Shown here: positions 1-9,068 of the stretch, in pieces
How the letters are laid out: each line of letters begins with the position of its first letter
Numbering within the stretch: position 1 is the first letter of the stretch
Assembly: GCF_014207355.1 (NCBI RefSeq)
Contig: NZ_JACHEF010000002.1
Span: 992,001 to 1,056,000, forward strand
DNA length: 64,000 nucleotides
Direction of reading: 5' to 3'
From: Mesorhizobium sangaii
GTDB taxonomy: Bacteria > Pseudomonadota > Alphaproteobacteria > Rhizobiales > Rhizobiaceae
The notes under the pieces: model-generated
The model's database searches: none
What the model was told of the DNA's origin: nothing
Seen by the model: the letters and a program-made list of their open reading frames with translations, nothing else
Position numbers and translations under genes: made by a program

Positions 1-1
1 C

Positions 2-442
2 ATCGTCGTCTGTACCGTCACCGGCTCTACCCATGCCGGCATGGTGGTCGGCTTCGCCAAGGACGGTCGCGAGCGCAAGGTAATCGGCATCGACGCATCT
101 TGCACCCCGGCGCAGACCAAAGCGCAAGTGCTGGACATCGTGCGGTCCACGGCGACGCTGGTCGAACTCGGCAAGGAACTCAGTGAAGACGATGTGATCC
201 TCATCGAGGATTATGCCTACCCGGTCTACGGCGTGCCCTCGCAGGAGACGAAGGAAGCGATCCGTCTCTGCGCGCGCCTTGAAGGCATGATTACCGATCC
301 TGTCTACGAGGGAAAATCCATGCAGGGCATGATCGACCTCGTTAGGAAGGGCTATTTCCCCGAAAGGTCGAAGGTGCTTTACGCCCACCTTGGCGGCGCT
401 CCAGCCATCAACGGCTATGCTTATACGTTTCGCAATGGCTGA
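2..442 (+). CDS. acdS: ACC deaminase, C-terminal part (5' end outside window)
   Basis: The open frame runs from the window edge to a stop at 440-442 and covers the last ~146 residues of a 1-aminocyclopropane-1-carboxylate deaminase, a PLP enzyme of the tryptophan-synthase-beta fold that turns ACC into 2-oxobutyrate and ammonia in the cytoplasm. Family-typical stretches are [13 protein letters not shown] at the left edge, [21 protein letters not shown] and the ending [15 protein letters not shown]. In rhizobia and plant-associated bacteria the enzyme lowers plant ethylene. The related D-cysteine desulfhydrase is the main alternative; the [11 protein letters not shown] segment is shared, so the exact activity rests on residues outside the window. 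The next gene is convergent and ends 88 bases downstream. Confidence 0.85.
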   Translation: MVVCTVTGSTHAGMVVGFAKDGRERKVIGIDASCTPAQTKAQVLDIVRSTATLVELGKELSEDDVILIEDYAYPVYGVPSQETKEAIRLCARLEGMITDPVYEGKSMQGMIDLVRKGYFPERSKVLYAHLGGAPAINGYAYTFRNG

Positions 443-530
443 ATGCCCGCAGGGCGTGGCAGGTGACCTCGGACGACCATCCCGCCCGCCGCAGCATGTT
501 GCGGTGGATGGGAAGGGGAAAGGCGGCGAT

Positions 531-1715
531 TCAGGACAATGTCCGCCAAATCCGGATAAGCGGCTGAAACGATTGCCGCATTTTGAGTTCTTCGAGGAAA
601 AGCACGACCACCCCGGCGACCAGGCCCCAGAATGCCGCGCCGACGCCGAACAGCGTCAAACCCGAAGCGGTGACGGCAAAGGTGACGGTGGCGGCCATAC
701 GGTGACCTTCCTCCTTGAGCGCGATCGACAGGGCGTTGGCAAGCGGCGCCATCAGCGCGAGACCCGCCACCAGCACGATAAGGCTCTGTGGCAGAACGGC
801 GAAGATCGCCACCAGCGACGCACCGAAGATGGCGAAGACAAGATAGGCGAGCGCATAGAATGGGCCGGTCTTCCAGCGTTCGGCGGGGTCGGGGTGGACG
901 TCCGGCCCGGTGCAGATCGCCGCCGAGATCGCCGCCAGATTGGTGGTCGAGCCGCCAAACGGCGCCGACAGCAGCGAAAACAGGCCGGTGACGCCGATCA
1001 GCGGGCCGGGCTCCGGGTGATAGCCGGCGGCGCGCAGCACGGCGAGGCCGGACAGGTTTTGGGAAGCCATGGTGACGAGGTAGAGCGGCAGCGCCAGGCC
1101 GACGGTCGCGGCGACGCTGAAGTGCGGCGCGATCAGCGTCAGCGTCGACAGTTCCGGTGTCGGCAAGCCGCCGACGCGGCCGGTCAAGAAAGCGGCAAGG
1201 CCGCCGCCGATCAGCACCACCAGCACCGACACCGCCGGATTAAACAAGCGAATGACGAAGAAGGCCGCGATCAGCGGCAGGATCAGCCAGGGATCGGTGG
1301 GGATGGCCTTAATCGCGTTGATGGCGAAGCTGACGAGGATGCCGGCCAGCATGCCCGATGCCACCGAAGGCGGGATCCTGGCGATCAGCCGTGTCAGCGG
1401 TCCGAACAGGCCGGTGGCGATCAAGAGGATGCCGGTGACGATGAAGGCGCCGACCGCTTCGCCCATCGAGAAGCTGCTCGACGCGGCGATCAGCGCCAGG
1501 CCCGGTGTCGACCAGGCGGTGATGACCGGCATCTTCGTGCGCCAGGATAGCCACAGGCATTCGATTGTCATCGCCAGGCAGATCGCCGTCACCCAGCTCG
1601 CGGTCTCGATCTGTGTCGCGCCGACCGCCTTGGCGGCGGCGATGACGATGGCCAGCGTGCCGCCGAAGCCGACGATTGCCGCGACAAAAGCGGATATCGG
1701 AATGGAAAGGCGCAT
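531..1715 (-). CDS. benE: BenE-family benzoate/H+ symporter-like membrane protein
   Basis: A 394-residue polytopic inner-membrane protein starting MRLSIPISAFVAAIVGFGG; hydrophobic segments run the whole length (about a dozen), matching the usual size of BenE transporters. Conserved-looking loops include SWVTAICLAMTIECLWLSW, FGGSTTNLAAISAAICTGPD and a final LEELKMRQSF tail. The family is proposed to import benzoate with protons, but there are no ben/cat catabolic genes here, so the substrate is open. The start codon overlaps the stop of the upstream hydrolase by one base (TGATG), which implies translational coupling. A longer reading frame extends upstream but its residues are Arg-rich shadow of the hydrolase gene. 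Confidence 0.8.
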   Translation of the reverse strand: MRLSIPISAFVAAIVGFGGTLAIVIAAAKAVGATQIETASWVTAICLAMTIECLWLSWRTKMPVITAWSTPGLALIAASSSFSMGEAVGAFIVTGILLIATGLFGPLTRLIARIPPSVASGMLAGILVSFAINAIKAIPTDPWLILPLIAAFFVIRLFNPAVSVLVVLIGGGLAAFLTGRVGGLPTPELSTLTLIAPHFSVAATVGLALPLYLVTMASQNLSGLAVLRAAGYHPEPGPLIGVTGLFSLLSAPFGGSTTNLAAISAAICTGPDVHPDPAERWKTGPFYALAYLVFAIFGASLVAIFAVLPQSLIVLVAGLALMAPLANALSIALKEEGHRMAATVTFAVTASGLTLFGVGAAFWGLVAGVVVLFLEELKMRQSFQPLIRIWRTLS

Positions 1716-2485
1716 CAGTTTCCCTTCCGCGCCATCGCATCGACGGACCGCACCAGCATGTCGAGATCCTGCGGTCGCGACAGCCGATGATCGCCCTCGG
1801 GGATCAGTGACAAGGTCACGTCGTCGGAGGGCAGCAGGCCGACCAGCTTCAGCGCGTGGCTTGCCGGCACGTCCGCATCGGCCAGTCCCTGCAGGATGTG
1901 CACCGGGCAATGCGTGTCGATCGGGCCTGTCATCACCAGGTTGTTGCGTCCATCCTCGATCAGCGCGTTTGTGTAGATGTAAGGCTCTGTGGAATAGTCC
2001 GACGGCTCCTCGAAGAAGCCTTTTTCGGCGAGCGCGCGTTTCTGCGCCTTGGTCAGCGCCGGCTCGACCAGCTCAGCGGTAAAATCGGGCGCCGGCGCCA
2101 GCAGCACCAGGCCGGCGACATTGCTGTCGCCCGCCTTGCGCAATTCCTGCACCATGCGCAGCGCAATCCAGGCCCCCATCGAGGAGCCGACCAGGATCTG
2201 CCTGCCTTGTGTGAAACGCCCGAACACGGCAAGGCTTTGCGCAAGCCATGTCGAAATCGTGCCGTCGGCAAAGGCGCCGCCTGATTCGCCATGGCCCGAA
2301 TAATCGTGGCGCAGAAACGCGCGGCCTTCCTTTTCGGTCCAATCCGATAGCGTCTGCGCCTTCGTGCCGAGCATGTCCGACTTGTAGCCGCCGAGCCAGA
2401 CGATGCCGGGCGCGGCACCTTTTGCATGGCGCACCGCGATGCTCGTTCCGTCGACATCCAGAAAGGTTGGGGGCATGGCAGTCAT
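1715..2485 (-). CDS. alpha/beta hydrolase (ABHD10-like)
   Basis: A 256-residue cytoplasmic alpha/beta hydrolase. The nucleophile elbow is GSSMGAW (about residue 95 onward), preceded by the oxyanion segment WLGGYKSDMLGTKA and RHDYSGHGES; the acid lies near LADADVPASHAL and the catalytic His in PEGDHRLSR close to the C-terminus. The pattern resembles bacterial homologues of ABHD10-type esterases. I chose MTAMPPTFL (start 2485) rather than the upstream Met at 2515 because the extra ten residues are not family-like; either is possible. It is coupled to benE through a one-base overlap, suggesting an ester or aromatic-acid uptake and hydrolysis unit, which is an inference. Confidence 0.75.
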   Translation of the reverse strand: MTAMPPTFLDVDGTSIAVRHAKGAAPGIVWLGGYKSDMLGTKAQTLSDWTEKEGRAFLRHDYSGHGESGGAFADGTISTWLAQSLAVFGRFTQGRQILVGSSMGAWIALRMVQELRKAGDSNVAGLVLLAPAPDFTAELVEPALTKAQKRALAEKGFFEEPSDYSTEPYIYTNALIEDGRNNLVMTGPIDTHCPVHILQGLADADVPASHALKLVGLLPSDDVTLSLIPEGDHRLSRPQDLDMLVRSVDAMARKGN

Positions 2486-2676
2486 GGCTTTTTCCTCACG
2501 CATCGCTTTTGGCACAGCCAGCGGCGAGGCGGAAAGTGCTCGCTCTATTTCTTTGTTTGGTGCAGGCCAGCGATCAGGGTGATTTTCTGTCGACGCTGTG
2601 CTATTGACTCCGCCCGCGCGCTCACCACATTGGCGCGTCCACGCATCAAGCCTGACAAACCCCGAACGAAACGGCC

Positions 2677-2682
2677 AAGGAG
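2677..2682 (+). promoter_or_regulatory. Shine-Dalgarno AAGGAG that decides the infC start
   Basis: AAGGAG lies nine bases before the ATT at 2692. It supports ATT as the infC start codon, since no ATG/GTG/TTG in this frame is close to a ribosome binding site and the residues encoded from ATT on match the conserved IF-3 N-terminus. Confidence 0.7.
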
Positions 2683-2691
2683 ACCACGACC

Positions 2692-3228
2692 ATTCGCAGA
2701 CCTTTCAAAGCAGCGGCGCCGACCAAGGATGGCCCGCGCTCCAACCGTGACATCCGGGTTCCCCGGGTCCAGCTTATCGACGCCGAAGGCCAGAACCGCG
2801 GCGATGTTTCCATCAACGACGCATTGCTGCTCGCCGAAGAGGCCGGGCTCGATCTCGTCGAGATATCGCCCAATGCGGTGCCCCCCGTCGTGAAAATCCT
2901 CGATCTCGGCAAGTTGAAATACGCCAACCAGAAGAAGGCGGCCGAGGCGCGCAAGAACCAGAAGGTCATCGAGATCAAGGAGATCAAGATGCGCCCCAAC
3001 ATCGACAGCCATGACTACGAGACGAAGATGAAGGCGGTTCGCCGCTTCTTCGAGGAAGGCGACAAGGTCAAGCTGACATTGCGTTTCCGAGGCCGCGAGA
3101 TGGCGCATATGGAACTCGGCATGCAGCTTCTGAACAAGGTTCGCGAGGAAGTGGCGACCATCGCCAAGGTCGAAGCGGAACCGAAGCTCGAAGGCCGCCA
3201 GATGATGATGGTGCTGGCGCCGCGCTAG
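2692..3228 (+). CDS. infC: translation initiation factor IF-3, ATT start codon
   Basis: A 178-residue IF-3, which binds the 30S subunit, monitors the start codon and prevents early 50S joining. The N-domain contains [22 protein letters not shown] and [19 protein letters not shown]; the C-domain holds [18 protein letters not shown] and [13 protein letters not shown], all signature IF-3 segments. The reading frame begins at an ATT codon nine bases after AAGGAG. infC is known in E. coli for a rare AUU start used in autoregulation by IF-3 proofreading; the same design is inferred here. The gene is followed by a membrane methyltransferase gene rather than directly by rpmI-rplT. Confidence 0.95.
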   Translation: MRRPFKAAAPTKDGPRSNRDIRVPRVQLIDAEGQNRGDVSINDALLLAEEAGLDLVEISPNAVPPVVKILDLGKLKYANQKKAAEARKNQKVIEIKEIKMRPNIDSHDYETKMKAVRRFFEEGDKVKLTLRFRGREMAHMELGMQLLNKVREEVATIAKVEAEPKLEGRQMMMVLAPR

Positions 3229-3383
3229 GTGCAGTGAGATTCAGGTCAGGCCGAGCCGAAAATGGTGGGAAGCACAGGAAGCTGCCGTTTGCAGGCTGGC
3301 ATCGCCTGAACGTCAACACACCGAGATCACGATGACGTCAGGCCTGGTCATCGCGCTCTAAATCCGCCTGAATTGTAGTACAG

Positions 3384-3409
3384 GGCGTCCCGGCGATCGG
3401 CGGGACGCC
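3384..3409. repeat. 9-bp inverted repeat (hairpin) before the methyltransferase gene
   Basis: GGCGTCCCG at 3384-3392 pairs with CGGGACGCC at 3401-3409 around an eight-base loop. There is no T-run after it, so it is not a classical terminator on the + strand. It sits in the ~220-base gap between infC and the next gene, which otherwise contains only the stem-loop repeat at 3450-3495. Confidence 0.5.
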
Positions 3410-3449
3410 TGCTTCCTGGCCACAGCTGCGATCGCCGGCTCTGTTTTCA

Positions 3450-3495
3450 TGCATGTCGTCCTCCCAAAACCAGGGCCACTTTTGGGCGAATGCAT
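3450..3495. repeat. dispersed stem-loop repeat, TGCATGTCG-arm subfamily
   Basis: The segment has arms TGCATGTCG and CGAATGCA enclosing CCCAAAACC...CACTTTTGGG. Read on the minus strand it shows the core AAAAGTG-5 bases-GGTTTT shared with copies at 26382-26428 and 43247-43292. It covers the first codons of the longest frame of the methyltransferase, which argues for a later start of that gene. Confidence 0.7.
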
Positions 3496-3522
3496 TAGGC
3501 TTCTCGACGATCGGATTCCTCC

Positions 3523-4150
3523 CTTGGACAAAGAACTCAAATACGGGCTGGGTAACTACCAGCAAACGCGCAGGATAGTGCTGGCCGTTCTCGTGGTCGT
3601 ACTGTTCGCCGCACTGCTGTTTGGCCAATCGACCTTCCCGCCCGATACGGCGATGCACGAGACGATCGAAATGTTCGGCGTGCTGCTGATTTTTCTCGGC
3701 ATCATCGGTCGCCTTTGGTCGACGCTCTACATAGGCGGGCGCAAATCTTCCGAAGTTGTGACGGGCGGGCCCTACTCGATCACCCGCAATCCGCTCTATG
3801 TGTTCTCGACCCTGGCTGCGGCCGGCGTCGGCGCGCAGATCGGTTCGTTCTCCGGCATCATTCTCTTTGCTGTTCTGTGCGCGGGCGCCTTCCATATCGT
3901 CATCCTGCGCGAAGAGAAATTCCTCAAGGAAACGCTCGGCGCGCCCTATCAGGCCTATCTGGCGCGGGTGCCGCGCTTCTTTCCGAAACTTTCCCTCTAC
4001 CAGGAGGGCGATACGGGCAGCTTCAAGCCGCGCCTGCTGTTGACCACGCTGCTCGACGGCCTGGTGTTCCTGATGGCGCTGCCGGCTTTCGAACTTATCG
4101 ACGGCGCCCAGCAGTCGGGCATGCTGCCGGTCTGGTTTACGCTCCCCTGA
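3523..4150 (+). CDS. isoprenylcysteine/phospholipid methyltransferase-family membrane protein
   Basis: An integral membrane protein of about 208 residues with four to five hydrophobic segments. The ICMT/PEMT hallmark region reads GGPYSITRNPLYVFSTL followed by REEKFLKETLGAPYQAYLARVPRFFP, where the Glu pair and the RVPRF motif bind S-adenosylmethionine in this family. The substrate is unknown. The frame is open from an ATG at 3449, but that Met lies in a dispersed repeat, so I place the start at the TTG at 3523 (LDKELKYGLGNYQ); this is uncertain. It stands alone between infC and rpmI. Confidence 0.7.
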
Positions 4151-4204
4151 TCAAGGGCCGCGCGTCGCGTCCCAGCGTTCAGGGAACGAGCGGCGTAGTG
4201 GGTG

Positions 4205-4233
4205 TTGCACAGCCGCCTGCTTTGACGTATAGG
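4205..4233 (+). promoter_or_regulatory. candidate sigma-70 promoter for rpmI-rplT
   Basis: TTGCAC at 4205-4210 and TATAGG at 4228-4233 are separated by 17 bases and lie about 145 bases before rpmI. This is the best -35/-10 pair in the gap. It is a by-eye match without expression data. Confidence 0.4.
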
Positions 4234-4246
4234 ACCGCGTTCCAAA

Positions 4247-4278
4247 AAACCGCCCGGCAGGGCATGCCGTGGCGGTTT
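4247..4278 (+). promoter_or_regulatory. leader hairpin before rpmI
   Basis: AAACCGCC at 4247-4254 pairs with GGCGGTTT at 4271-4278, with an inner GGCA/TGCC stem, followed by a T-rich stretch (TTTGCTTTTC). It lies downstream of the candidate promoter and 100 bases before rpmI, a position suited to attenuation or to autoregulation by L20 as known in other bacteria; which of these applies cannot be told from sequence. Confidence 0.45.
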
Positions 4279-4377
4279 CATTTGCTTTTCGGGCTTTGGT
4301 CGGCCTGAAGCGAACAAAACAAGAGGTGCTGCCTGCCAAAGGCACGGACAGCGACCTCAAAGAAACGGAGTAGCAAA

Positions 4378-4581
4378 ATGCCCAAGATGAAGACCAAGTC
4401 CGCCGCCAAAAAGCGGTTCAAGATCACAGGTACGGGTAAAGTCCTGTCGGCTGCGGCCGGCAAGCGTCACGGCATGATCAAGCGTTCCAACAAGTTCATT
4501 CGAAATGCCCGCGGCACGATGGTTCTGGCTGAACCGGATGGCAAGAAGGTCATCAAGAATTTTCTGCCGAACGGCCTCTAA
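4378..4581 (+). CDS. rpmI: 50S ribosomal protein L35 (bL35)
   Basis: A 67-residue very basic protein beginning [21 protein letters not shown], the L35 signature, with [10 protein letters not shown] in the middle. It is a structural protein of the large ribosomal subunit. A GGAG ribosome binding site lies just upstream (AACGGAGTAGCAAA). It is followed after 37 bases by rplT in the standard rpmI-rplT order, so the two are surely co-transcribed. Confidence 0.97.
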   Translation: MPKMKTKSAAKKRFKITGTGKVLSAAAGKRHGMIKRSNKFIRNARGTMVLAEPDGKKVIKNFLPNGL

Positions 4582-4618
4582 GGCATTCGGTCCGGACACG
4601 TTTTAAGGAGATCATGAC

Positions 4619-5020
4619 ATGGCACGCGTAAAGAGAGGCGTCACCTCGCACGCCAAGCACAAGAAGGTCCTGAAAGCCGCCAAAGGCTTCTACGGCCGCC
4701 GCAAGAACACCATCCGCATCGCCAAGCAGGCGGTGGAAAAGTCGATGCAGTACGCGTATCGCGACCGCAAGAACCGCAAGCGCTCGTTCCGCGCGCTGTG
4801 GATCCAGCGCATCAACGCCGCGACGCACGAGCACGGCCTGACCTATGGCCGCTTCATCGACGGCCTCAACAAGTCGGGTATCGAGATCGATCGCAAGATC
4901 CTGTCGGACATGGCCATCCATGAGCCGCAGGCTTTCGCCGCACTCGTGGCCAAGGCCAAGGTTGCCCTCGAATATCTGAAGAACACCACGCCGAACGCTT
5001 TTGAAAGCGCTGTCGCTTAA
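4619..5020 (+). CDS. rplT: 50S ribosomal protein L20 (bL20)
   Basis: A 133-residue basic protein starting [21 protein letters not shown] and containing [21 protein letters not shown] and the C-terminal [15 protein letters not shown], all typical L20. The N-terminal arm contacts 23S rRNA during early 50S assembly; L20 is an autoregulator of the infC-rpmI-rplT region in E. coli. A strong ribosome binding site (TTTTAAGGAGATC) precedes the ATG. A terminator-like hairpin follows 40 bases after the stop. Confidence 0.97.
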   Translation: MARVKRGVTSHAKHKKVLKAAKGFYGRRKNTIRIAKQAVEKSMQYAYRDRKNRKRSFRALWIQRINAATHEHGLTYGRFIDGLNKSGIEIDRKILSDMAIHEPQAFAALVAKAKVALEYLKNTTPNAFESAVA

Positions 5021-5060
5021 GACCAGCGCTTCCCAAGCATTCGAAATTCTGATTTGGGGA

Positions 5061-5094
5061 ACCCGCGCTGGCACGGCTGGCGCGGGTTTTTCTT
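5061..5094 (+). terminator. intrinsic terminator/attenuator between rplT and pheS
   Basis: ACCCGCGC at 5061-5068 pairs perfectly with GCGCGGGT at 5080-5087 and is followed by TTTTTCTT. The GC-rich stem plus T-run is a classical Rho-independent terminator, located 24 bases before the pheS ATG. It could end the ribosomal transcript or attenuate read-through into pheST; I see no Phe-rich leader peptide next to it. Confidence 0.75.
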
Positions 5095-5117
5095 ATGCCT
5101 TCAATCGGGTCTGGAAC

Positions 5118-6203
5118 ATGAGTGACATGGAAACTCTCGAAAATTCCCTGATGGCTGATATCGCATCCGCCGCGGACGAGGCCTCGATCGAGGCTGTGCG
5201 CGTTTCGGCGCTGGGCAAGAAGGGCTCGGTTTCCGAGATGCTGAAGACGCTTGGCGCGATGAGCGCCGAGGAGCGCCAGCTGAAGGGTCCGGCCATAAAC
5301 GGCCTCAAGAACCGCGTTACCGATGCGCTCTCGTTGCGACGGGCCGAGCTGAAGGATGTGGCGATCACCGCCCGCCTGGCCGCCGAAAAGGTCGACGTGA
5401 CCTTGCCGGTGCGGCAGTCGCCCGCCGAGCGCGGCCGCATCCATCCGATCAGCCAGGTCATCGACGAGATTGCGGCGATCTTCGGCGACCTCGGCTTCTC
5501 GATCGCCGAGGGCCCGGACATCGAGACCGACTATTACAATTTCACCGCGCTGAATTTCCCCGAAGGCCATCCGGCGCGCGAGATGCACGACACCTTCTTC
5601 TTCCAGCCTGACGAGAAGGGCGAGCGCAAGCTTTTGCGCACCCACACCTCGCCGGTGCAGATCCGCACCATGGAGACGAAGAAGCCGCCGATCCGCATCG
5701 TCATTCCGGGCAAGACCTACCGGCAGGATTCGGACGCCACCCACTCGCCGATGTTCCATCAGGTCGAGGGGCTGGTGATCGACAAGACGGCCAATGTCGC
5801 CAACATGAAGTGGGTGCTGGAGGAGTTCTGCAAGGCCTTCTTCGAAGTGCCCTCGGTAAAGATGCGGTTCCGGCCGTCCTTCTTCCCGTTCACCGAACCG
5901 AGCCTTGAGGTCGACATCCAGTGCGACCGTTCGCGGCCCGGCGAAGTGCGCTTTGGCGAAGGATCCGACTGGATGGAGATCCTCGGCTGCGGCATGGTGC
6001 ATCCCAATGTGCTGCGCCATGGCGGGCTCGACCCGGACGAATACCAGGGCTTTGCCTGGGGCATGGGCATCGACCGCATCGCCATGCTGAAATACGGCAT
6101 GCCGGACCTGCGCGCCTTCTTCGATGCCGACGTGCGCTGGCTGTCGCATTACGGGTTCCGGCCGCTCGACATGCCGACGCTGTTCGGAGGCCTGAGCGCA
6201 TGA
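5118..6203 (+). CDS. pheS: phenylalanine--tRNA ligase alpha subunit
   Basis: A 361-residue class II aminoacyl-tRNA synthetase alpha subunit, forming an alpha2-beta2 enzyme with PheT. The N-terminal coiled-coil region ([22 protein letters not shown]) binds tRNA. Class II motif 2 is [14 protein letters not shown] and the motif 3 region is [23 protein letters not shown] start at [11 protein letters not shown] (5118); the frame is open further up but crosses the terminator hairpin. The stop overlaps the next start by four bases (ATGA). Confidence 0.96.
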   Translation: MSDMETLENSLMADIASAADEASIEAVRVSALGKKGSVSEMLKTLGAMSAEERQLKGPAINGLKNRVTDALSLRRAELKDVAITARLAAEKVDVTLPVRQSPAERGRIHPISQVIDEIAAIFGDLGFSIAEGPDIETDYYNFTALNFPEGHPAREMHDTFFFQPDEKGERKLLRTHTSPVQIRTMETKKPPIRIVIPGKTYRQDSDATHSPMFHQVEGLVIDKTANVANMKWVLEEFCKAFFEVPSVKMRFRPSFFPFTEPSLEVDIQCDRSRPGEVRFGEGSDWMEILGCGMVHPNVLRHGGLDPDEYQGFAWGMGIDRIAMLKYGMPDLRAFFDADVRWLSHYGFRPLDMPTLFGGLSA

Positions 6204-6622
6204 CAGCCGCCCACGCCGGCGGCTGCCGCTGCGGCGCCGTGCGGTTCGAGGTCTCGGCCGAACCGCACCACGTCAGCTATTGCCATTGCGGCGATTGCCG
6301 GCGGGCGAGCGGCGCGCCGGTATCGGCCTTTGTCGGCTTCCCGGTCGATCAGGTGGCGTTCACCGGCAAGGCGCTGAAGATGTACGAGAACGGGCCGGTG
6401 ACGCGCTCCTTCTGCGGCATATGCGGCTCGCCGATCGCCTATGTCGACGAGCGGCTGGAGGACGTCATCTATTTCACGCTCGGCGCCATGGACGTGCCGG
6501 CCGATTTCCCGCCGACGCTGCATGCCTATGTCAGTGAGCAGCTTCCCTTCCTGCACATGCCCGACGACCTGCCGAGATATTCGAAAACAAGCGTCAAAAG
6601 ACCAGACGGAACAGTCCCATGA
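6200..6622 (+). CDS. GFA/CENP-V domain zinc protein inserted between pheS and pheT
   Basis: A 140-residue protein with the exact seven-cysteine pattern of the GFA (glutathione-dependent formaldehyde-activating) fold: C9-x-C11, C28-x-C30-x2-C33 and C72-x2-C75, which bind two zinc ions. Some members add formaldehyde to glutathione, though this role is disputed for the family; the substrate here is unknown. Its ATG overlaps the pheS stop by four bases and its stop overlaps the pheT ATG by four bases, so it is translated within the pheST operon. Its GC and codon use look like those of the neighbours, so it is not an obvious recent arrival. Confidence 0.85.
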   Translation: MTAAHAGGCRCGAVRFEVSAEPHHVSYCHCGDCRRASGAPVSAFVGFPVDQVAFTGKALKMYENGPVTRSFCGICGSPIAYVDERLEDVIYFTLGAMDVPADFPPTLHAYVSEQLPFLHMPDDLPRYSKTSVKRPDGTVP

Positions 6623-9027
6623 AATTCACCCTCTCCTGGCTCAAGGACCATCTCGAGACCTACGCCACGCTCGACGAGATCGTCGAGCGGCTGACCTCGA
6701 TCGGCCTCGAAGTCGAGCATGTCGACGACAAGTCGAGCCTGAAACCGTTCGTCATCGCCAAGGTGCTGACGGCGGTGCAGCATCCCGATGCCGACCGGCT
6801 GCGCGTGCTCACCGTCGATACCGGCGACGGCAAGCCGCCCGTGCAGGTCGTCTGCGGCGCGCCGAACGCCCGTGCGGGCCTGATCGGCGCCTTTGCAGCG
6901 CCCGGCGCCTATGTGCCCGGCATCGACGTGACGCTGACGGTCGGCAAGATCAGGGGCGTCGAAAGCCATGGCATGATGTGTTCGGAGCGCGAGCTGCAGC
7001 TTTCCGACGAGCACAACGGCATCATCGATCTGCCCGAGGACGCGCCTGTCGGCACCAGCTTTGCCGCCTATGCGCATCTCGACGATCCGGTCATCGAGAT
7101 CAACCTGACGCCGAACCGGCCGGACGCCACCAGCGTCTACGGCATCGCCCGGGATCTGGCGGCGAGCGGGCTTGGTACGTTGAAGAGCGCTGCGATCGAG
7201 GAGATCCCCGGCAAAGGCGAGACGCCGGTCAAGGTGGCGATTGAAGCGCCGGAGCTCTGCCCCGGTTTCGCGCTGCGGCTGGTGCGTGGCGTCAAGAACG
7301 GTCCATCGCCGAAATGGCTGCAGCAGCGATTGATCGCCATTGGGCTGCGGCCGATCAGTGCGCTGGTCGACATCACCAACTATGTCACCTTCGACCGCGG
7401 CCGGCCGCTGCATGTGTTCGACGCCAGGAAGGTTGCCGGCAACCTGACCGTGCGCCGCGCACGCGATGGCGAAAAGGTGCTGGCGCTCGACGGCCGCGAA
7501 TACACGCTGACGCCGGAGATGTGTGTCATCGCCGATGAGGACGGCGTCGAGTCGATCGCCGGCATCATGGGCGGCGAGCATTCGGGCTGTGACGAGAACA
7601 CGTCAGACGTGCTGATCGAATCGGCCCTTTGGGATCCGATCACCACCGCTCGCACTGGTCGCACGCTCGGCATCATCACCGACGCGCGCTACCGCTTCGA
7701 GCGCGGCGTCGACCCTGAATTCATGGTTCCCGGCGTCGAACTGGCGACCAGGCTGGTGCTCGATTTCTGTGGCGGCACGCCGACGGAGATCGAGGTGGCG
7801 GGCTATGCCGGCTACCAGCCCAAGATCGTCTCCTTCCCGCTGTCGGAAGTGAAGCGGCTGACCGGCATCGAGGTGCCAAGGGCGGAAAGCCTCGATATCC
7901 TGTCGCGCCTCGGCTTCGAGCCGCAGGGCTCGGGCGATGTTGTCAACGTCGCCGTGCCGTCATGGCGCCCTGATGTCGACGGCAAGGCCGACCTGGTCGA
8001 GGAGGTGATGCGCATCCATGGCGTCGACAACATCGCGCCGCAGCCGCTCGGTGCGCATGATGCGGTCAATGCCAGGATCCTCACAACGCTGCAGGTCCGC
8101 ACCCGCACGGCCAAGCGTGCGCTTGCCGTGCGCGGCATGATGGAGGCCGTCACCTGGTCGTTCATTCCGGCCAGGCACGCCGAACTGTTCGGCGGCGGCC
8201 AGACCGCGCTGAAGCTTGCCAACCCGATCGCCGCCGACATGTCCGACATGCGGCCGTCGCTGCTGCCGGGGCTGATCGCCGCTGCCCAGCGCAACGCCGA
8301 CAGGGGCATCGGCGACGTCGCTTTGTTCGAAGTGTCGGGCACCTATGAGGGCGACGGCGCCGACCAGCAGCGGCGCGTTGCCGCCGGCGTGCGGCGTGGC
8401 ACCGCCAAGCTCGACGGCTCCGGCCGCAACTGGGCCGGCAATTCAGGCGCCGTGGGCGTGTTCGACGCCAAGGCCGATGCGATCGCCGCGCTCGAAGCCT
8501 GCGGCGCACCGGTCGAGCGATTGCAGGTCGAGGCCGGCGGCCCGGCCTGGTATCATCCCGGCCGATCCGGCACGATTAAGCTCGGGCCGAAAACCGTCCT
8601 CGGTACTTTCGGCGAATTCCACCCGAAGACGCTTGAAGGGCTGGATGCCTCCGGCCCGCTCTGCGGCTTCGAAGTGTTCGTCGACGCCGTGCCCGAGCCG
8701 AAGGCCAAGCCGACCAAGACCAAGCCGAAGCTAGAACTGTCCGCCTTCCAGGCGGTCAAGCGCGATTTCGCGTTCGTGGTCGACAGGACGGTCGAGGCAG
8801 GCACGCTGGTTCGCGCCGCCCTCGCCGCCGACAAGAAGCTGATCACAGCAGTCTCGGTCTTCGACATTTTCGAAGGTGCGTCACTCGGCGCGGCCAAGAA
8901 GTCGATCGCCATCGAGGTGTCGATCCAGCCTGTCGAGAAGACGCTGACCGACGAGGATTTCGAAGCCTTGGCCAAGCGGATCATCGAGAATGTCGGCAAG
9001 CAGACGGGCGGTGTGCTCAGGACTTGA
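6619..9027 (+). CDS. pheT: phenylalanine--tRNA ligase beta subunit
   Basis: An 802-residue PheT of normal length. The N-terminus [14 protein letters not shown] is family-typical, followed by the OB-fold tRNA-binding insert at about residues 39-150 ([21 protein letters not shown]), the B3/B4 editing region ([19 protein letters not shown]), the B5 domain ([23 protein letters not shown]) and the C-terminal ferredoxin-fold anticodon-binding domain beginning near [12 protein letters not shown]. It pairs with PheS to charge tRNA-Phe and edits mischarged tyrosine. Translation is coupled to the GFA gene by an ATGA overlap. Confidence 0.96.
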   Translation: MKFTLSWLKDHLETYATLDEIVERLTSIGLEVEHVDDKSSLKPFVIAKVLTAVQHPDADRLRVLTVDTGDGKPPVQVVCGAPNARAGLIGAFAAPGAYVPGIDVTLTVGKIRGVESHGMMCSERELQLSDEHNGIIDLPEDAPVGTSFAAYAHLDDPVIEINLTPNRPDATSVYGIARDLAASGLGTLKSAAIEEIPGKGETPVKVAIEAPELCPGFALRLVRGVKNGPSPKWLQQRLIAIGLRPISALVDITNYVTFDRGRPLHVFDARKVAGNLTVRRARDGEKVLALDGREYTLTPEMCVIADEDGVESIAGIMGGEHSGCDENTSDVLIESALWDPITTARTGRTLGIITDARYRFERGVDPEFMVPGVELATRLVLDFCGGTPTEIEVAGYAGYQPKIVSFPLSEVKRLTGIEVPRAESLDILSRLGFEPQGSGDVVNVAVPSWRPDVDGKADLVEEVMRIHGVDNIAPQPLGAHDAVNARILTTLQVRTRTAKRALAVRGMMEAVTWSFIPARHAELFGGGQTALKLANPIAADMSDMRPSLLPGLIAAAQRNADRGIGDVALFEVSGTYEGDGADQQRRVAAGVRRGTAKLDGSGRNWAGNSGAVGVFDAKADAIAALEACGAPVERLQVEAGGPAWYHPGRSGTIKLGPKTVLGTFGEFHPKTLEGLDASGPLCGFEVFVDAVPEPKAKPTKTKPKLELSAFQAVKRDFAFVVDRTVEAGTLVRAALAADKKLITAVSVFDIFEGASLGAAKKSIAIEVSIQPVEKTLTDEDFEALAKRIIENVGKQTGGVLRT

Positions 9028-9048
9028 GGGATTGCGGGCAAGAGGCGA

Positions 9049-9068
9049 ATCGCCCTCCAAAGGGCGAT
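9049..9068 (+). promoter_or_regulatory. hairpin covering the start of the next gene
   Basis: ATCGCCCT (9049-9056) and AGGGCGAT (9061-9068) form an 8-bp stem with a CCAA loop. The right arm contains the AGGG ribosome-binding-like bases and the first two bases of the ATG at 9067, so folding would hide the start. There is no T-run, so it is not a terminator. Confidence 0.5.

Noticed and set aside
390..1550. 386-codon frame opposite the benE-like gene
   Set aside because: Extremely rich in Arg, Asp, Gly, Gln and His, as expected for the reverse frame of a membrane-protein gene.
4866..6149. 427-codon frame opposite pheS
   Set aside because: Antisense to a conserved synthetase gene with no family pattern of its own.
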